Part shown: positions 8,953 through 17,688 of the stretch, in pieces | Layout of the letters: the number at the start of each line of letters is the position of its first letter | How positions within the stretch are numbered: the stretch's first letter is position 1 | NCBI RefSeq assembly: GCF_000152265.2 | Contig: NC_021592.1 | Location: 62,001-126,000, forward strand | Reading direction: 5' to 3' | DNA: 64,000 nt | Source: Ferroplasma acidarmanus Fer1 | Lineage (GTDB): Archaea > Thermoplasmatota > Thermoplasmata > Thermoplasmatales > Thermoplasmataceae | Made by a program: the position numbers and the translations under genes | The notes under the pieces: generated by a model | What the model was told of the DNA's origin: nothing | The model's input: the letters and a program-made list of their open reading frames with translations, nothing else | Databases searched by the model: none

Positions 8953-9332
8953 ATATATTGGATACCTCCTCAATATTTAACCTGTTCCGGCGTGGCAAGT
9001 ATACAGAAATCCTGGATAATGCGACTATACCTCTTGCAATTTATGAAGTTGGAAATGTTTTATGGAAAAACAGTAATGTTAAGAATACAATATCAAAGGA
9101 AGAGGCAAAAGATATTGGTTCGGTTTTGTTTGAATTAATTAATTCTATAGAACAGGTTATTCCTACATGGTCTTCTGTTTTGTCCCTTGCTTTAACAGAG
9201 GGGCTGACATTCTACGATTCGTCATTTCTTGGAGCTTCAATTGAAAGAGGTTATGGTCTGATAACTGATGATATAAAACTATTTAGAATAGCAAGTATCA
9301 GGATAGCAGTAAAGATGACCAAAGACCTTTAA
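8949..9332 (+). CDS. vapC: VapC-type PIN-domain ribonuclease toxin
   Basis: 127 aa, the usual PIN toxin length. The acidic catalytic residues are all present: D5 in NILDTSSI, E33 in IYEVGN, D90 in FYDSSFL and D107/D108 in LITDD. VapC toxins are Mg-dependent endoribonucleases, often cutting tRNA or rRNA, and are held inactive by VapB. The gene overlaps vapB by 4 bp, so the two are translationally coupled. The module sits inside a roughly 1-kb segment between two direct repeats. Confidence 0.93.
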   Translation: MNILDTSSIFNLFRRGKYTEILDNATIPLAIYEVGNVLWKNSNVKNTISKEEAKDIGSVLFELINSIEQVIPTWSSVLSLALTEGLTFYDSSFLGASIERGYGLITDDIKLFRIASIRIAVKMTKDL

Positions 9333-9462
9333 TTAAATATAATTCCGTTCATTAAGGGGATAAAATATATATTTTTCTGGCGAAGAAATATGCAAATCAA
9401 TAAAATATTGAGTCGATAAAATTACTGTGAAAGAAACTCAAATGAGTATTATATCAATAACT

Positions 9463-9526
9463 TTATTTTTCCAAACAGGATGACCCGATTATATATGAAT
9501 ACAGCAAAAGTGCTATTTTTTATACG
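9463..9526. repeat. Diverged direct repeat, right copy
   Basis: This is the second copy of the 62-bp repeat at 8385-8446, with a 2-bp insertion (TTTATACG against TTTACG) near its right end. It lies 130 bp after the VapC stop. The rest of the 9333-9664 interval holds no gene that I can recognise. Confidence 0.65.
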
Positions 9527-9664
9527 TTGCTAATCAAATACCGGAATTTACAAATCGTAGGAAATAGGAAAAACCGATAAGTTATATTGCCATTTGACAT
9601 TTTAATCCAGCATTCCTAAATGCCCAATCAAAATTTTTAAGCCATAATAGATAATAGTGTTTTT

Positions 9665-9895
9665 ATGAAAAATTCAGGCAATACTGCATATATCATAGAT
9701 TCAAAAAGGACGCCCATAGGTAAAAGGAATGGAAGTTTAAAAGATGTGCATCCCGTGGACCTTCTGGGCAATCTAACCAGAGATACTCTTGCAATTAATA
9801 AAATAGATCCTCATTGAATTGATGACGTGATAACAGGCTGTGTTGACCAGGTAGGAAACCAGGGTGCGGATATTGCAAGAAATTCAATTTGCATC
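9665..9895 (+). pseudogene. Remnant of an acetyl-CoA acetyltransferase (thiolase) N-terminus
   Basis: From the ATG at 9665 the frame reads AYIIDSKRTPIGKRNGSLKD...VDLLGN, the typical thiolase N-terminus. A TGA stop interrupts at 9815-9817, after which the same frame resumes with IDDVITGCVDQVGNQGADIARNS, again thiolase-like. Similarity ends near 9895, before the region of the catalytic cysteine. The remaining 80 percent of the gene is absent, so this is a truncated and nonsense-mutated relic. Confidence 0.85.
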
Positions 9896-10149
9896 ATGGT
9901 ATTATTATAAATTATAATATGGAAAAGGTTGAAACCGTTAATGGCATTCAAATTCAATATGTTAAATTATTGAATTTTCTACTGAATTCTAATACTTACC
10001 TGCTGGACTTATTTCATAATAAGTGAGATATAAATGAGTTGATGAGGTTTATTTTATACATTTGAGCTGCACAGATTAAATCTGCCCTTTAAGTGGGCAT
10101 TTATTTGGAAAATGTAAAAATGCGTTATTATTCATTTCCTAGCCTTTCA

Positions 10150-10536
10150 TTACTTGTCTACACTATTAATTGTCCTCTTAATGCCAAGCATGACGGCATA
10201 ATTGCTTATTATTCCAATTGCCAGTAACATATGCAAATATGGAATATATGTTGAGTAGAAGCTATTTGTTTTAAGTATGATAAATCCTGACCCGATTATA
10301 CCGGTTATAACTATCAACAAAATATTAACTATTGCAAGATGGGCAAGTCTGATTATATTTTTAGTGTACACGTAAGATAAAATTGACATGATAAAGAGAA
10401 GTACACCCAGTGATATATGTAAAATTAAAATTTCAGAATTTGCAGGGTTTGCAATCTGTGAGAGATAAAATCCAACCATAATTTGTATGAGAGTAATACC
10501 GGAAGTAGCCCATAAAACGCGTTCAATTTTGTCCAA
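10150..10536 (-). CDS. Four-helix membrane protein with conserved-looking histidines
   Basis: 128 aa with four transmembrane helices. Histidines lie within or at the ends of helices 2, 3 and 4 (LHISLG, LAHLA, LHMLLAIG), and the pattern H-I-x-L-G ... T-G-x-x-G ... H-M-L-L-A resembles half of the CtaA/COX15 heme A synthase fold. Heme binding is therefore possible but not shown. The family is not named with confidence. It stands alone on the minus strand, between the thiolase relic and the DUF234-type ATPase gene. Confidence 0.7.
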   Translation of the reverse strand: MDKIERVLWATSGITLIQIMVGFYLSQIANPANSEILILHISLGVLLFIMSILSYVYTKNIIRLAHLAIVNILLIVITGIIGSGFIILKTNSFYSTYIPYLHMLLAIGIISNYAVMLGIKRTINSVDK

Positions 10537-10896
10537 ACTTCATTACCAGAATCCTTATATGATCAGGATAATTAAATGTATACTTTATCCAGAATTCTAG
10601 CAACTATGTTTTATGCTTGTATAAATTTTGCAGCAGGCCAGAATAATGTTTGTCAATGTAATTTTTTTTATTGAAATACATAAAACGAAAGCCCTCAATA
10701 TAAAGCAAATGTAATAGGGAGCATTCAAATGCTAAAATCCACACTTGCTAAAGGAGTTGCAGTAATAATAGTATTGGAGTTCACTACCGGTGATAACGTT
10801 GCCTCTTCAGGGCCCTCAGTGTTCACTTTGCATGCATCCCTGTCTACGTACACTTGGAATGTAAAACTTTTAATACACTTTTACATTATTCAAAGT

Positions 10897-12276
10897 ATGA
10901 TACCTGAAAGAATGTTTGTTGATAGAATAAATGAATTACAGAATTTAGAAGATTTGAGCAATGAAAATAGAGCCCAATTAATTCTGATATATGGTAGAAG
11001 GAGAATTGGAAAAACTACTTTACTGTATGAATTTTTAAAAAATAAAGACAACGCTCTGTTTTTTATGGCAGATGCGAGTGAAAACATCCTGGATACATTT
11101 TCTGATATAGCATCTGAAAAGTTCAATAATGTGAGATTTCAAAACTGGGATAATTTTTTTGATTTCCTCTATTCTAAATCGAAAGAGAATAGATTTATTG
11201 TAGTAATAGATGAATTTCAGTATTTAACAGCGGTTTTAAAATCCTGGCCAACGATATTGCAAAGGCATTGGGAAAAATTGAAGACCACGAAAATATTCCT
11301 GGTTCTTTCAGGTTCCCTGGTATCCTCAATATACAGAATTGCCATGGGATACGGCTCTGCATTATATGGCAGAAAAACCGGTGAGATGAATATAAAGCCT
11401 TTGAATTTTATCGATACGGGAAGTTTTTTTAACACAGATATAAATAATCTGGTTAAAATATATATGATTCTGGGTGGTGTCCCACGATATCTTGAGGAAT
11501 TTGATTCCGGAAATATATATAATAATATAATCAAAAAAATTCTTAATAAAAATTCATTTTTGTATAATGAACCTCTAAATTTATTACATGAGGAGTTTAA
11601 GGATTTAACATCTTATTTTGCAGTTCTGGATACAATAGGATCAGGTGCAACTACTTTTAATGAAATTTCGGTAAAATCCAGGATAGCACAGAATAAACTA
11701 TCTAAGGTTCTTGATGTATTAATACGGGCCGAGTTAATAGCAAGGGAGGAATCGATAATTAAAAGTAATGTCAGGAATATTCACAGTTACTATATTAAGG
11801 ATAATCTTTTTAACTTCTGGTTTAAATTCGTTTACCCTTTCCGTAGTTTGCTGGAAATGAATAATGAAGAAGTAGTTATTTCTAAAATTAAAAGTGAGAT
11901 AAATACATTATTCGGCCATAGATTTGAATTCATAGCCCGGGATTTATTATTGCATAATCAAGATAAATTACCATTTGCCATATCCTATATAGGCCGATCC
12001 TGGGGAAAACTTAAAAATAAGGTAGGCAATAATTCTAATTATGAATTTGATGTGGTGATACAGGACGCCAAAAAATACTATACCGGAATATTTGAAGTAA
12101 AATATAAAAAATTGAGCTATGGAGATGCATATAAAATAATAAAGAACATGCAAGAAATATATAACAATATAAGTGTGAATAGCCATCCTGTATTCGGTAT
12201 AATTGCGAAGAATGTAGAAAACAAAGAACTTCTCAGGCAAAATGGTTATTATGTATTTGATCTGGATGATTTATAA
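10897..12276 (+). CDS. Archaeal P-loop ATPase with C-terminal DUF234 nuclease-like domain
   Basis: 459 aa. Walker A is GRRRIGKT (33-40) and Walker B is VVIDEFQ (about 102-108). The C-terminal DUF234 region keeps an intact PD-(D/E)xK-like core, YEFDVVIQ followed by GIFEVKYK, so nuclease activity is plausible. The frame stays open upstream to 10729, but that part has no family similarity, and a TTTAATAC box about 25 nt before the ATG at 10897 supports this start. These archaeal ATPases are common in Thermoplasmatales and Sulfolobales and their role is unknown. Confidence 0.88.
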   Translation: MIPERMFVDRINELQNLEDLSNENRAQLILIYGRRRIGKTTLLYEFLKNKDNALFFMADASENILDTFSDIASEKFNNVRFQNWDNFFDFLYSKSKENRFIVVIDEFQYLTAVLKSWPTILQRHWEKLKTTKIFLVLSGSLVSSIYRIAMGYGSALYGRKTGEMNIKPLNFIDTGSFFNTDINNLVKIYMILGGVPRYLEEFDSGNIYNNIIKKILNKNSFLYNEPLNLLHEEFKDLTSYFAVLDTIGSGATTFNEISVKSRIAQNKLSKVLDVLIRAELIAREESIIKSNVRNIHSYYIKDNLFNFWFKFVYPFRSLLEMNNEEVVISKIKSEINTLFGHRFEFIARDLLLHNQDKLPFAISYIGRSWGKLKNKVGNNSNYEFDVVIQDAKKYYTGIFEVKYKKLSYGDAYKIIKNMQEIYNNISVNSHPVFGIIAKNVENKELLRQNGYYVFDLDDL

Positions 12277-12495
12277 TGCTAAATTTATTTATGAATTCTA
12301 GTTTTAAGATTGCTCCATAATGTTAAATGCCAACAAAGAATATAACATTAGAATAATGTATCTAAAGGCCTAGGCAGATTGAGAGCATACCGTATTTTTT
12401 GGAAATTTCACCAATTTGGTTCAATACAGGTGATATTATCATTCCCTGCAATTATAGTAGAAATATTAATATAAAAAATTTATATAATTATATGA

Positions 12496-13164
12496 ATGTA
12501 TGATCCTGAAAGAATTAAAGTCAATGTTAAAGAAAAACGGGAGAAAAATAAAACGATAGCCGTTAAACTCTTTATATCTGCTATTTTAATTTATATTGTA
12601 ATGTTTTCAGTTGAGGCTATTACTTCTAAAAATCTAATAATCCATTATGCGTTAATTCCAATATTAATTGGTTTTTCAATAGTAATTATAACCTCAGTTA
12701 AATTAATAAATAAAATTAATATAAAACTCAATAAAAAAATAGAAAATCATGCCAAAACAAAACTAATCGAGGGTTTTGTATTATTATCAATAATTATTAG
12801 TTTTTCAGTTTATTATTTATTAAGTAAAAATAGTATAACACTTTATATTTTAGTGGCTCTTTTACTAATTTGTTCAATAATAATATCCAAAATGATGAAT
12901 ATATTTTATAAACTTCTTAATTCAGGGATAATATCAATAAATACTAATTTTAATAAAAATATAAAATATTCTACATTAGTGGACATTGGCGGTATACTAC
13001 TAATACTGTCTATTGCGAATATTATAATATTATTAATATCTGAAATGAGTGGATTCTTGAATTTATTTTCAATAACAATAATAGCAATATTTTCTGCAAT
13101 AATTGTTTTATTAGCATTTTATATGTATAAATCATATAATTATAAATTATTCAAAATCAATTAA
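12496..13164 (+). CDS. Polytopic membrane protein, 222 aa, unknown function
   Basis: Six predicted membrane helices in three pairs, with a basic N-terminus (KVNVKEKREKNK) and basic loops, suggesting the N-terminus is cytoplasmic. No family motif is recognised and composition is strongly biased to Ile, Leu, Asn and Lys. A TTAATATAAAAAAT box about 25 nt before the ATG supports the start. Neighbours give no clue to function. Confidence 0.7.
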   Translation: MYDPERIKVNVKEKREKNKTIAVKLFISAILIYIVMFSVEAITSKNLIIHYALIPILIGFSIVIITSVKLINKINIKLNKKIENHAKTKLIEGFVLLSIIISFSVYYLLSKNSITLYILVALLLICSIIISKMMNIFYKLLNSGIISINTNFNKNIKYSTLVDIGGILLILSIANIIILLISEMSGFLNLFSITIIAIFSAIIVLLAFYMYKSYNYKLFKIN

Positions 13165-13323
13165 ATTATATTTAAATTGCTATCCATTTATAAATAATAC
13201 TCCTTCAGGGATACATACTATTGGTTTTCTGAATATTATGTATAATTATATATGTGTTTTCTATATTTTATTATCTCCTTTATTCTCACAAATTATTAAA
13301 ATTTAAAAAATATTTAAAAATAT

Positions 13324-14358
13324 TTATGCTTTTACTGAGTGCTTTATTCTGTCGACAAATACATATGTATTAATTAAAGCGTACACCCATAATATCATTA
13401 AAACTATCCAGATGAAAATAAATACATCACCTAAGAATGGAATTTTTAAAGCGCTTTCAAGTTTTATTGTGGATGTTGCAAACAAACCTAAAGGAAATCC
13501 ATATGCCCATACTGACAAATATCCGAATGTTGTTTTCCTGAATATCAATATGAAAACCACAATGAAATTCCAGACTTCAAATCCATATAATAATATTGAA
13601 ATAAATTCTACAGTTCCGAAATTTAAGGTAATATCTCCTATTACTTTGCCAAATGACATTATTGATAACAGATTAATTATTATTAAGCTTGAAACACCTA
13701 CAGGAAGCATCGCAGTAGGCAATGTGGAATCTGATTTATTCGAAACATGGCCCGATAATGCAATCGAGCCTATAAAGATGTACAGGAAAAAGAATATACC
13801 CAGGCCCATTAACACCAGGAAATAAATGGTTTCTGCTATATCTCCGTGGTAATATCCCATTAAGGGTGTTGCCAGGAAAATACTTGTACCGATAGATAGT
13901 GGAGGTATTATTATAGCATAATTTATCTCATTTTTGTCTATTTCCTTTGTATATAATCTATAACCAAGCAATATTCCTAGAACCAGTGCAAGGAAATAGC
14001 TGAAAAAGTAATTATATAAAGATACTTCTGCTAAAAGTTTTGACATTCCTATTAAATCTATTAATATATGATCCATTATGAATAATATAATGGGAATTAA
14101 GGCTATGAAACTTAATCTCGTTAAGTTATTCCAGTGTAAATATTTTTTATCATGTATTGTAAGCCCCCTTATAGCCCAGAGAATAAATATTACGATAAAC
14201 ATTATAATTCCAAGCCCAAAGAACACCTCTCCTGTATATTTTAAGTCAATATTCACTAAATACTTTGATACTAAAAAGAAAACCTGGGAAACTGCAAGTG
14301 TTGCTATTACCATACCGAACCATTCTGAACCGAAAATGTAAAGAATTTTGTTTTTCAT
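13324..14358 (-). CDS. TDT-family (TehA/SLAC1-like) transporter
   Basis: 344 aa with about ten membrane helices. SEWFGMVIATLAV at the start, PTAMLPVGVSSLII in the middle and VWAYGFPLGLFATST in helix 9 are the recurring signatures of the TDT family, which includes TehA (tellurite resistance), Mae1 (malate) and plant SLAC1 anion channels. The substrate is probably an anion such as sulfite, nitrate, chloride or a dicarboxylate. It is divergent from a TetR-type gene with two operator palindromes between them, so TetR control is likely. A second, IS-broken TDT gene lies at 51967. Confidence 0.85.
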   Translation of the reverse strand: MKNKILYIFGSEWFGMVIATLAVSQVFFLVSKYLVNIDLKYTGEVFFGLGIIMFIVIFILWAIRGLTIHDKKYLHWNNLTRLSFIALIPIILFIMDHILIDLIGMSKLLAEVSLYNYFFSYFLALVLGILLGYRLYTKEIDKNEINYAIIIPPLSIGTSIFLATPLMGYYHGDIAETIYFLVLMGLGIFFFLYIFIGSIALSGHVSNKSDSTLPTAMLPVGVSSLIIINLLSIMSFGKVIGDITLNFGTVEFISILLYGFEVWNFIVVFILIFRKTTFGYLSVWAYGFPLGLFATSTIKLESALKIPFLGDVFIFIWIVLMILWVYALINTYVFVDRIKHSVKA

Positions 14359-14368
14359 CTTACTCTAT

Positions 14369-14414
14369 TGACTGTATAGTCAGTAATTATATAAGTATTT
14401 TGACTAACTGGTCA
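14369..14414. promoter_or_regulatory. Two TetR-type operator palindromes
   Basis: TGACTGTATAGTCA (14369-14382) is a palindrome with perfect 5-bp arms, and TGACTAACTGGTCA (14401-14414) follows 32 bp later, itself inside the longer TTTGAC-6-GTCAAA palindrome. Both share TGAC-6-GTCA. They lie in the 89-bp gap between the TDT transporter and the TetR gene, next to both promoters, as expected for a self-regulating TetR repressor that also controls its divergent neighbour. Confidence 0.75.
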
Positions 14415-14447
14415 AATATTATTTATATAAATAAAGAATAACTGGGT

Positions 14448-14986
14448 ATGAAAGAATTAAAGAAAGATTTAATTCTAGAATCAGCAATTAAAAATTTTGC
14501 AATTAACGGCTATGAAGCATCTATGGATGAAATAGCATATGATGCAAAAGTTAGCAAGGGTTTACTTTTTTTCTATTATAAAAGCAAAGAAAATTTAATA
14601 ATTGACGCTGCTATAAAATCTGTTCCATTAGATGTGCTTAATTACATAGAAACAAAGAATACAGTGATATCCATTCGATATTATATGACCTGGGTACAAG
14701 ATTTTTAGATTCGTATAAGAATCAGGACCTCAGAAATCTTTTTCTTTATACAATAAGCAATAAGAATAAGTATCCTGAAATAAAGGAAAAACTTAAGGAG
14801 CTATGTTTTACAAACTTCGATGAAATTTTCAGTAAAATCAAAAATATATCTAATCTTGATTTTTCATTAGCTAAGAAAAGGTCTTTTTTCGGTTCACTTC
14901 TATGCTATCTTATATGGTGGGATGACAATGACCAGAATATAGAAAATTATGTAGAAGACCTTGTAAACGGATTTCTGAATAAATAA
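14448..14986 (+). pseudogene. TetR-family regulator with one frameshift
   Basis: The first 65 or so codons encode a typical TetR helix-turn-helix (ILESAIKNFAINGYEASMDEIAYDAKVSKGLLFFYYKSKENL). The frame then hits a TAG at 14706. The ligand-binding half continues in another frame (NKEYSDIHSILYDLGTRFLDSYKN to LVNGFLNK, stop at 14984-14986). One missing A in the AAA run at 14650-14652 explains the break exactly: with AAAA the two halves join into a protein of about 179 aa. So it is a recent single-base deletion or a sequence error. The operators upstream are intact. Confidence 0.85.
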
Positions 14987-15068
14987 ATATTTTAGTTGTA
15001 TATTTATTACACAACTATCCTCTATATTATACGTATAGTATAATGGATATAAACCTATGACCACGCTT

Positions 15069-15719
15069 TTATTTTCGGCCCACTTTTAATATTAGTTCTA
15101 TCAAAGAATCGACCTGCTTAAAGAATACTTTTTCCATTTCCAATTCTTGCATTATACCTTCTAAACCACTATAGGACGGTGTATAATAAGGATATATATC
15201 CGTAGCATACCAGTAATCAAAAGTTTTGTCAATCATAGAAGGCCTATTCTTATTTTTTGCCACGCCTATAATTGTTTTAATTAAAGATAGCTGTCTATCT
15301 ATGATAATATCTATATCATCGTTAGAATTTGCAGTATGAAACATAATCCATCTTTTTATATTTTTTAAAATATGTGAATCACTAATATTATTTGAATGAA
15401 TTTTGGCGATTTCTACACTAAACCTGATATCACTTGGAAATGTTAAATAAACAATGTTATTATCGACTAAATACTCTGAGAGAGATGCCAATGCAGTTCT
15501 TTTATTACCATCAATAAATGGATGGCACCGGATGATTCTCATAAACAAGACTGCTGCTTTGTCATATATAGTAGGATAAATATCGCTATTGTTAAAATTA
15601 TCATTCATGCGGTAAACAATACTTTTTATTGCGTTAATATTAAGATAATTAGAATCTATAGAATAATTCTTAGCAATCTTCTCATGTATCTCTATAATAT
15701 TTTTGTATGTAAATTTCAT
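15069..15719 (-). CDS. Fic/Doc-family protein
   Basis: 216 aa. The motif HPFIDGNKRTA (66-76) is the complete Fic active-site loop, with catalytic His66, phosphate-binding Gly-Asn and Arg74. The N-terminal 120 residues match Doc-like proteins, and about 90 further residues form a helical C-terminal extension not seen in P1 Doc. Fic proteins transfer AMP, phosphate or other groups to target proteins; Doc phosphorylates EF-Tu. A 34-codon ORF lies 8 nt upstream on the same strand and may be its antitoxin. No inhibitory S/T-x3-E-G/N motif was found in either protein. Confidence 0.85.
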   Translation of the reverse strand: MKFTYKNIIEIHEKIAKNYSIDSNYLNINAIKSIVYRMNDNFNNSDIYPTIYDKAAVLFMRIIRCHPFIDGNKRTALASLSEYLVDNNIVYLTFPSDIRFSVEIAKIHSNNISDSHILKNIKRWIMFHTANSNDDIDIIIDRQLSLIKTIIGVAKNKNRPSMIDKTFDYWYATDIYPYYTPSYSGLEGIMQELEMEKVFFKQVDSLIELILKVGRK

Positions 15720-15727
15720 TTAAAAAA

Positions 15728-15832
15728 TTATAATTTTGAAAGTCTATCCATAACTGACTTATACATCGGGTTTTCATTCAGCATTAAATCCATGTATTTA
15801 TCCACCATTTCCTTTGTTATTTTAGTTTCCAT
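15728..15832 (-). CDS. Tiny ORF, candidate antitoxin of the Fic protein
   Basis: 34 codons, METKITKEMVDKYMDLMLNE then a short tail, predicted as one charged helix followed by a second short helix. It ends 8 nt before the Fic start codon, so the two are probably co-transcribed. Its size and position recall the small antitoxins of Doc-like toxins, but the sequence does not match Phd, and the S/T-x3-E-G/N motif of VbhA-type inhibitors is absent. Real coding is likely because of the spacing, but the function is inferred. Confidence 0.5.
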   Translation of the reverse strand: METKITKEMVDKYMDLMLNENPMYKSVMDRLSKL

Positions 15833-16128
15833 ATTTTTCACTATAAACTCTTATAACTTTTATATTTAAATATATTTCTATAAAAATGTAGATACAAGAA
15901 TAATACTTCCAGTAATGTCGCTCTATATCTTTGTCTCTTGAGTCCCATTAATAGATCTATATCTATATTTTTAATAGCTGGTATGTTAATATCAGTATTT
16001 GCTATATTTTGTAACTTCCTTACTCAAAAGAGATATTTTCCTATGCTGTTTGATCATTAGATTCGTTGACGAAGAGAGTTTATATTTACACATAATTATG
16101 TACATAACCAGGTCAATCAATTATCTAT

Positions 16129-16263
16129 ATGCAGATTAAAGGTCACCGAATTATCGCTTTTATTATATTATTTTTCATCGCTTTATTTTATTGCTTAATA
16201 TTAATAGTCCAACATTTTAATAAATTTACTTCCTGGTATTATAAAAGTCTTAAAATGTGTTAA
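16129..16263 (+). CDS. Candidate small single-pass membrane protein, 44 aa
   Basis: From the ATG at 16129 the frame encodes a basic start (MQIKGHR), one hydrophobic helix (IIAFIILFFIALFYCLILIV) and a basic, aromatic tail. A GTTTATATTTAC box at about 16079-16090 would allow a short leader. It lies in a 465-bp gap and converges on the MFS gene. No family is known. The basic-hydrophobic-basic pattern is what a small membrane protein would show, but AT-rich spacer DNA can also produce it. Confidence 0.35.
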   Translation: MQIKGHRIIAFIILFFIALFYCLILIVQHFNKFTSWYYKSLKMC

Positions 16264-16297
16264 TATTATAATAAAAAAGCAGGTAACAGAGTTTGAT

Positions 16298-17497
16298 TCA
16301 CCTTTCCCCAACTTTAGTCGTTTCCTGTGCTCCAGTTGTCCTAACTTTAAGAAATGGTGCCAGTATCATCGCTACAACTTCTATAGCCAGTACCACTGAA
16401 ACACCGACTGTTATTGTAGCAAGGCTTCCAAATTCCGGTCCAAGGAATACTGGTATGAAAGCCACTCCTAAATTCGTAAACACACTGTACATGGATGTTG
16501 CGAATCCTGCCTGTGCTGGATCTGAGACATATCTAGTAGTCAGCGTCATAGCCATCGACCAGTAAGCGTTTCCGAAGATACCGAAGAAGAAATAGCCGGC
16601 CCCAATTAATATTATAATTGTGGAATAGGACAGGCTCACTGTCATCACAGCGGTAAATATGAACATCAGTACACCGGTAGTAATTAATCCTGTACGTATT
16701 CTATTGTACTTCTCGAATACTGGAGGCAGTATTAATGCACCAAGGGCAGAACCCAGGAAGGCAAGGCCACCCAGAAGGCCGCCGTAAGCGAGTGCCTGGG
16801 CAGTAGCCATATGGTGCAACAGCAGGACTGTAGAACCCAGTGACCCGAACATTACAGACATAGCTGATATTGCAAGGCCTATATACCAGTTTTTAACCAT
16901 TCCTATCCTGAAAGCTCCTCTCAGTGACCTGCCCTTATAAGATGTTGGATAGCCACGTATTCCAGGTACGAGCCATATAACGGCTATTATAGCGAGGATA
17001 ACTGGAATCCACATAGCGCCCCTGAGTCCCAGTGCAGTAAAAATGCCTGGCCCAAAGAAAGACCCGAATGCCATCCCGAGGAAAAGCATGCCTACACTGA
17101 TACCTATTACCGTGTGTGACCTGTCATGGAAAAGTGAATCTGCAACACTTCCTACAGGAGCCATAGCCAGCGGGTAAGCTGCTGCTGCTATTATCCCGGT
17201 TACCAGGAAAGATAAGTAATCCGGTGACAATGCTCTCCCGATCAAGCCTATTATGGACAATCCTGCAGCTGTGTAAAGTGAACTTTTAACTGTGAATTTA
17301 GCCGACAACCATCCGGCAAGCAACCCCAGTATAACCATAGTATAACCGTAGGTTGAAACTAAAAGGAGTATAGAACTTAAACCTACGCTAAATGAACTGC
17401 TAAGTTCCGGTACCAGTGGTGCAAGTATAAACCACCCAAATCCTATTGTAAATAACAGGAACCAGTATGATAAAAGTTTAAACCATTTTTCATCCAT
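16298..17497 (-). CDS. MFS transporter
   Basis: 399 aa with twelve predicted membrane helices. It begins with a long helix pair (FTIGFGWFILAPLVPELSSS) and has an NNP/OFA-like GWLSAKFTVKSS loop in place of a canonical motif A. The C-terminal tail is hydrophilic and ends ETTKVGER. GC content is visibly higher than in the adjacent genes. The likely role is uptake or export of a small organic molecule; the substrate is not predictable. It lies 191 bp downstream of the bcp gene on the same strand. Confidence 0.85.
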   Translation of the reverse strand: MDEKWFKLLSYWFLLFTIGFGWFILAPLVPELSSSFSVGLSSILLLVSTYGYTMVILGLLAGWLSAKFTVKSSLYTAAGLSIIGLIGRALSPDYLSFLVTGIIAAAAYPLAMAPVGSVADSLFHDRSHTVIGISVGMLFLGMAFGSFFGPGIFTALGLRGAMWIPVILAIIAVIWLVPGIRGYPTSYKGRSLRGAFRIGMVKNWYIGLAISAMSVMFGSLGSTVLLLHHMATAQALAYGGLLGGLAFLGSALGALILPPVFEKYNRIRTGLITTGVLMFIFTAVMTVSLSYSTIIILIGAGYFFFGIFGNAYWSMAMTLTTRYVSDPAQAGFATSMYSVFTNLGVAFIPVFLGPEFGSLATITVGVSVVLAIEVVAMILAPFLKVRTTGAQETTKVGER

Positions 17498-17688
17498 GTA
17501 AGGGAATAATTACTCTATATAAATGTTTAAGTGTATCATCCGTTCCTCTGAATGTACGAAAATATATTAATTTGTAATCATATTTTACCCTGGTATCAGC
17601 GGTTTTGTATATTCGGTTAAAATTATATGAAATAGACATTATATTCGGATTCAAATTTAACCTGCAGGACAAATAAAAATCAATACAT

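Noticed and set aside
9919-10026. 35-codon ORF after the thiolase relic
   Set aside because: It has a TATA-like run before it, but no domain, no coupling to a neighbour and no coding bias; too weak to list.
10083-10099. Hairpin TGCCC-7-GGGCA followed by T-rich DNA
   Set aside because: The 5-bp stem is too short to call a terminator, and no gene ends just before it.
10729-10896. N-terminal extension of the ATPase gene at 10897
   Set aside because: The extra 56 codons have no family similarity and a TATA box lies within them, 25 nt before the ATG at 10897.
17490-17672. 60-codon ORF between the MFS and bcp genes
   Set aside because: Its sequence has no recognisable domain, and it overlaps the MFS start codon; more likely spacer.
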